From NCBI GenBank assembly GCA_963787485.1, contig CAWBDF010000007.1, positions 1,240,001-1,304,000 on the forward strand: a DNA stretch of 64,000 nt. Direction: 5' to 3'. A program made the position numbers and the translations under genes. Shown here piece by piece: positions 60,874-64,000 of the stretch (positions are counted from its first letter, which is position 1; the number at the start of each line of letters is the position of its first letter). The notes beneath the pieces are model-generated. The model did no database searches, was not told the origin of the DNA, and was given only the letters and a program-made list of their open reading frames with translations. The stretch comes from Bog-473 sp963787485. GTDB taxonomy: Bacteria > Actinomycetota > Acidimicrobiia > Acidimicrobiales > RAAP-2.

Positions 60874-61671
60874 TCAGGCGGCGCTCCGGATGGCCTGGGC
60901 GTGGCGCGCCCGCAATCCTCGCCGCCACAGCAAGAGCGCGGCGCCGGCCACGGCCAGGCTCGTCGTCACGACCGGAGTCGTGCGTCCGACCCGGTCGCGC
61001 AGCCGGATCGGCTTGGTGAAGTTGCGGATCTCCCACCCGCGCTCACGGGCCACCTTGGCCAGGGCGCGGTCGGGATTGATGGCAACGGGACGGCCGACCG
61101 CCTCGAGCATGGGCAGGTCGGTGGCGGAGTCCGAGTACGCGCTGCTGGCGCCGAGGTCGATGCCGGCTCGTTCGGCCAGCTCGCGCATGGCGTTCGCCTT
61201 CGACTCGCCGTAGGCGTAGAAGGCCATGCGGCCCGTGTAACGTCCTTCGTCGTCCACCTCGCCCCGCGAGCAGATGGCGCCGTCGACCCCGAGCATGTCA
61301 GCCAACGGGAGGACAATTTCCTCCGGGGAGGCCGAGACCAGGTAGACCCGGTGTCCCGCGGCCCGGTGTCGCTCCATGAGCTCGAGGGCCTCGGCGTACA
61401 TGATCGGCTCAATCGTCTGGAGCATGGTCTCGCGCACGATCTGGCGCACCTGGGCCCGGTCCCATCCTTTGGTGACGGCCAACATCGACTCGCGGACGCG
61501 AGCCAGGCGCTCCTCGTCCGCGCCGAAGTAGAGGTAGATGAGCTGGGAGATGGCGGCGCGGGCGACCAGGCGGCGGTTGATGAGGCCCCCCTTGAGGAAG
61601 GGCCTCCCGAAGGCGGCGATGGACGCTCGGTCGATGACCGTCTTGTCCAGGTCGAAGAACGCCGCCTCCAT
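60874..61671 (-). CDS. HAD-IB-family phosphatase with a C-terminal membrane segment
   Basis: About 265 residues from ATG 61671. HAD motif I FFDLDKTVID (DxDxT), motif II VSASPEEIV, motif III lysine in ESKANAMREL, motif IV YSDSATDLPML. The cap is of the SerB/phosphoserine-phosphatase-like HAD-IB kind. The C-terminus has a hydrophobic segment VVTTSLAVAGAALLLWRRG that may anchor it. Close mycobacterial relatives are HAD-IB proteins of unclear substrate. GTG 61695 is an alternative start. It is convergent with the sigma factor region and independent of the TrkA genes. Confidence 0.9.
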   Translation of the reverse strand: MEAAFFDLDKTVIDRASIAAFGRPFLKGGLINRRLVARAAISQLIYLYFGADEERLARVRESMLAVTKGWDRAQVRQIVRETMLQTIEPIMYAEALELMERHRAAGHRVYLVSASPEEIVLPLADMLGVDGAICSRGEVDDEGRYTGRMAFYAYGESKANAMRELAERAGIDLGASSAYSDSATDLPMLEAVGRPVAINPDRALAKVARERGWEIRNFTKPIRLRDRVGRTTPVVTTSLAVAGAALLLWRRGLRARHAQAIRSAA

Positions 61672-61800
61672 ATCTTCATGGTACGGGCGATGCACCTGGA
61701 CGCTTGAGCGCGTGTGACGGTTCGACGCCGCTGGGGTGAACGTCAGGTGGCCCTGAACTGGGCAATCACGTCCCGCGGCTCGGGTGCCAACCGGTTGCCG

Positions 61801-62472
61801 TCAGTCGGCCGCGTCCGCGATGAACCGTGCGTGGACGGCTTCCTCGGCTTCCGCCTTCACCAGCACGAGCACCTCGTCGCCCGACTGGAGCGTGGTGTCG
61901 CCCCGGGGGACGATGAGGCGGTCGGCCCGCACCACGGCGACCACGACGGCGTCGCGAGGGAAGTCGAGGTCGGCGATGGCCGTGTCGCGCGCCGGGGAGT
62001 CGTCGGCCAGGGTGATCTCCACCAGATGGGCCGAGCCGCCTTGGAACTGGAGAAGACGCACCAAGGAGCCCACCGAGACCGCCTCTTCCACCAGAGCCGT
62101 GAGCAACTGGGGCGTCGAGACCGAGACGTCGACGCCCCAGCTCTCGGTGAACAGCCACTGGTTCTTCGGGTGGTTGACCCGGGCCACCACGCGGGGGACG
62201 GCGAACTCCTGCTTGGCGAGGAGCGAGATCACCAGGTTGTCCTCGTCGTCGCCCGTGGCGGCCACGACGACGTCGACAGTCGCGAGCCCGACGGCGTCAA
62301 GGGAGGAGACCTCGCAGGCATCGGCCGCGACCCAGGTGACGTCGAGGGTGGGCCGCAGCCGCTCGACCAGGTCAGGGTCTTGCTCGAGGACCAGAACCTC
62401 GTGCCCGCTGGCGCGAAGATCGGACGCGATGGCGGTTCCGACACTGCCTGCTCCGGCGATGGCGACCCTCAA
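61801..62472 (-). CDS. trkA: TrkA-family potassium channel/transporter regulatory protein (second of a pair)
   Basis: 223 residues from TTG 62472, with AGGAGG at good spacing. The N-terminal RCK_N Rossmann domain binds NAD(H): RVAIAGAGSVGTAIASDL. The C-terminal TrkA_C domain carries the segment ADDSPARDTAIADLDFP. Its start overlaps the stop of the upstream TrkA gene by 4 bases (TTGA). In M. tuberculosis the similar pair ceoB/ceoC (Rv2691/Rv2692) is also divergent from an APC permease. The pair likely gates a potassium uptake system through ligand binding; this locus has the permease next door at 63198. Confidence 0.93.
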   Translation of the reverse strand: MRVAIAGAGSVGTAIASDLRASGHEVLVLEQDPDLVERLRPTLDVTWVAADACEVSSLDAVGLATVDVVVAATGDDEDNLVISLLAKQEFAVPRVVARVNHPKNQWLFTESWGVDVSVSTPQLLTALVEEAVSVGSLVRLLQFQGGSAHLVEITLADDSPARDTAIADLDFPRDAVVVAVVRADRLIVPRGDTTLQSGDEVLVLVKAEAEEAVHARFIADAAD

Positions 62473-63143
62473 CGGCCGGCCTCCTCGTGGCTGTGTGGCC
62501 AGGGCAGCTGGTTCTGGTCGAGCTGGCCCAGGGCTTCGTCGAGGACGGCGATGTGCAGTACGTCGCCCTCTTGGCCGACGAGCTCGCGGGCGTCGAGCCG
62601 AGGCACTCCGGCTCGCGTCACCGCCACGATGTGCACACTCCCGGGGAGCTCGAGATCGCACAGCGACCGACCGGCCCAGCTGTCGGGCAGCGTGCGGTCG
62701 ACCAGCTTCAGGCGGCCGGAGGCGTCGGACCAGTCGAGCACGTCCGCGTCGGGGAGCAGACGCCGGCGTACCTGGTCGATGGTCCAGGTGACCGTGGCCA
62801 CGGTGGGGATCCCCAGCCGCTGGTAGATCTCGGCCCGTCGGGGGTCGTAGATGCGGGCCACGACGTGAGCGACCTCGTAGGTCTCCCGGGCAATGCGCAC
62901 GGTCAGGATGTTGGTGTTGTCGCCGCTGGTGACGGCCGCCAGGGCGTCGGCCCCGACGGCACCAGCCGATTCGAGGGCGTCGCGGTCGAACCCCGAGCCC
63001 ACGATGCACAGCCCGTCCCAGTCCTTGAGACGGCGGAACGCCCGGGCCGAACGGTCCAGGACGGCCACGGAATGACCCTCGGCGCTCAGAGACCGGGCCA
63101 GGCCCGAGCCGACCCGGCCGCACCCGACCACGATGACGTGCAC
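62469..63143 (-). CDS. trkA: TrkA-family potassium uptake regulatory protein (first of a pair)
   Basis: About 224 residues from GTG 63143. RCK_N with HVIVVGCGRVGSGLARSLSA, then LDRSARAFRRLKDWDG, and TSGDNTNILTVRIARETYEV; TrkA_C part with GRSLCDLELPGSVHIVAVTR. The start is 54 bases from the divergent APC permease gene, and the two TrkA genes overlap by 4 bases. RCK-domain proteins form octameric gating rings for transporters such as TrkH, KtrB and, in some bacteria, APC-type potassium importers. That supports a link with the neighbouring permease, which would be a potassium or proton symporter. Confidence 0.93.
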   Translation of the reverse strand: MHVIVVGCGRVGSGLARSLSAEGHSVAVLDRSARAFRRLKDWDGLCIVGSGFDRDALESAGAVGADALAAVTSGDNTNILTVRIARETYEVAHVVARIYDPRRAEIYQRLGIPTVATVTWTIDQVRRRLLPDADVLDWSDASGRLKLVDRTLPDSWAGRSLCDLELPGSVHIVAVTRAGVPRLDARELVGQEGDVLHIAVLDEALGQLDQNQLPWPHSHEEAGR

Positions 63144-63197
63144 GGCGCACAGTGCAACACGCCTGGTTCGGGACCGCAATCCTTCTACTGTGTCGCG

Positions 63198-64000
63198 GTG
63201 GCGACGACAGAGACACCAGGGCCGGTATCGCCGCCATCGAACGTGGGGCCCCGTCCCCGAGGCTCGGCCGGCGACGAGATCCCCGAGACCTTCCGCTATC
63301 GGTTGAAGAACCGGTTGCTCGGCCCGCCGCTGGTCACCGAGCAGCTTGCGACCGAGCGGCTACGCAAGCCGATCGCACTCGGCGTGTTGGCGCCCGACTG
63401 CATTTCGTCCTCGGCCTACGGCACCGAGGAGATGCTGACCCAGCTGGTGCCCTTCGTCGGACTGGCCGCGTTCACCTTGGTTGTGCCCATCACCCTCGCC
63501 ATTCTCGGCGTCCTCTTCTTCGTGACCCTGTCGTACCTCGATGTGATCGCGCTCTACACGAAGGCTGGCGGCTCCTACGTGGTAGCGCGGGACAATTTCG
63601 GACCCAAGGTCGCTCAGGTCGCGGCCGTCGCCCTTCTCATCGACTACACGGTGACGGTCGCCGTGCAGACCTCGGCCGGCACGGCCGCACTGACCAGCGC
63701 GGTGCCCAGCCTCGCCAACACGTTCGACACCGTCGCCATCACGCTGGGTGTCGTGCTGATTCTCCTGTACGGCAACCTGCGGGGCATTCGCGAGGCCGGC
63801 AGCTACTTCGCCGTCCCCACTTACTTCTTCATCTTCTCGCTGGCGTCGGTCATCGTCATCGGCTTCATTCGCGAGGCCTTCGGGGCGCTGCACCAGATCC
63901 CGCTGCCGCCCCCGCATCAGGTCTTTGGAGGGAGGATCGGGACGCCAGGCTCCGGCTGGCTGTACGGCCTGGCCTTCGTGTCGCTCCTGCGCTCGTTCGC
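63198..64000 (+). CDS. APC-superfamily permease (KimA/potassium-importer-like), truncated by the window end
   Basis: Open to the right edge: 267 residues visible. GTG 63198. The cytosolic N-terminus is followed by LGVLAPDCISSSAYGTEEML, the first helix motif of APC permeases, which has S-S-x-Y-G as in KimA-type potassium importers, then TLVVPITLAILGVLFFVTLS, TKAGGSYVVARDNFG and VAVQTSAGTAALTSAVPSLA. The gene is divergent from the TrkA pair at only 54 bases. The combination fits a regulated potassium importer rather than an amino-acid porter, an inference from context and the SSxYG motif. Confidence 0.9.
   Translation, partial: MATTETPGPVSPPSNVGPRPRGSAGDEIPETFRYRLKNRLLGPPLVTEQLATERLRKPIALGVLAPDCISSSAYGTEEMLTQLVPFVGLAAFTLVVPITLAILGVLFFVTLSYLDVIALYTKAGGSYVVARDNFGPKVAQVAAVALLIDYTVTVAVQTSAGTAALTSAVPSLANTFDTVAITLGVVLILLYGNLRGIREAGSYFAVPTYFFIFSLASVIVIGFIREAFGALHQIPLPPPHQVFGGRIGTPGSGWLYGLAFVSLLRSF

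Overview
The window comes from a high-GC actinobacterium (Actinomycetota). This is supported by a WhiB protein next to two ArsA/Get3-like ATPases, an atypical GlnR-type regulator beside glutamine synthetase, a LytR-CpsA-Psr protein, frequent GTG/TTG starts and a divergent TrkA-TrkA/APC-permease locus. The mix of lone branched-chain-type substrate-binding proteins, DUF929 and CoA-ester catabolism suggests Acidimicrobiia or a relative, but that placement is inference.

Region A (1 to about 18.8 kb) is visibly less GC-rich than the right half and has long gene-poor gaps. It carries a catabolic set: two CaiB/BaiF CoA-transferases, two acyl-CoA dehydrogenases, two short-chain-dehydrogenase or TetR-type genes, a LIV-type substrate-binding protein, a cytochrome P450, a [3Fe-4S]-type ferredoxin, a luciferase-like monooxygenase, an alpha/beta-hydrolase homologue without its nucleophile, an SMP-30 lactonase, a tandem ABM-like protein, an amidohydrolase and a VOC protein. 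It looks like a pathway that activates a hydrophobic compound to a CoA ester and oxidises it; the substrate cannot be read from sequence. Two genes are frameshifted. The region stops at the 3' end of a tRNA-Ile gene next to IS21-like repeats and an IstA fragment.

Region B (about 18.9 to 44.7 kb) is mixed: a second substrate-binding protein, a degenerate tRNA-Ile fragment, tRNA-Ala, arsC, an MFS exporter, DUF2252, a thiolase/DUF35 pair, dienelactone hydrolase, a bicupin, LCP, GGDEF, Rieske, MarR and several small unknowns. Broken genes are common here: a nonsense codon in a nitronate monooxygenase, frameshifts in an HTH protein and in the GGDEF membrane domain, a truncated VOC gene, and a coding-like fragment resembling TIR-like nucleotide-binding proteins. 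It ends with two divergent, distantly paralogous proteins of unknown function, one fused to DivIVA-like repeats.

Region C (45 to 64 kb) is dense, very GC-rich core genome: tRNA-Pro, a CBS-domain protein, a receiver-domain protein, two ArsA-like ATPases divergent from whiB, DUF929, NUDIX, Mrp, an A-type Fe-S carrier, a fused 2Fe-2S/molybdopterin-like protein, RidA, GlnR-like, glnA, nadE, a sigma-70 factor, a HAD phosphatase, two TrkA proteins and a truncated APC permease at the right edge.
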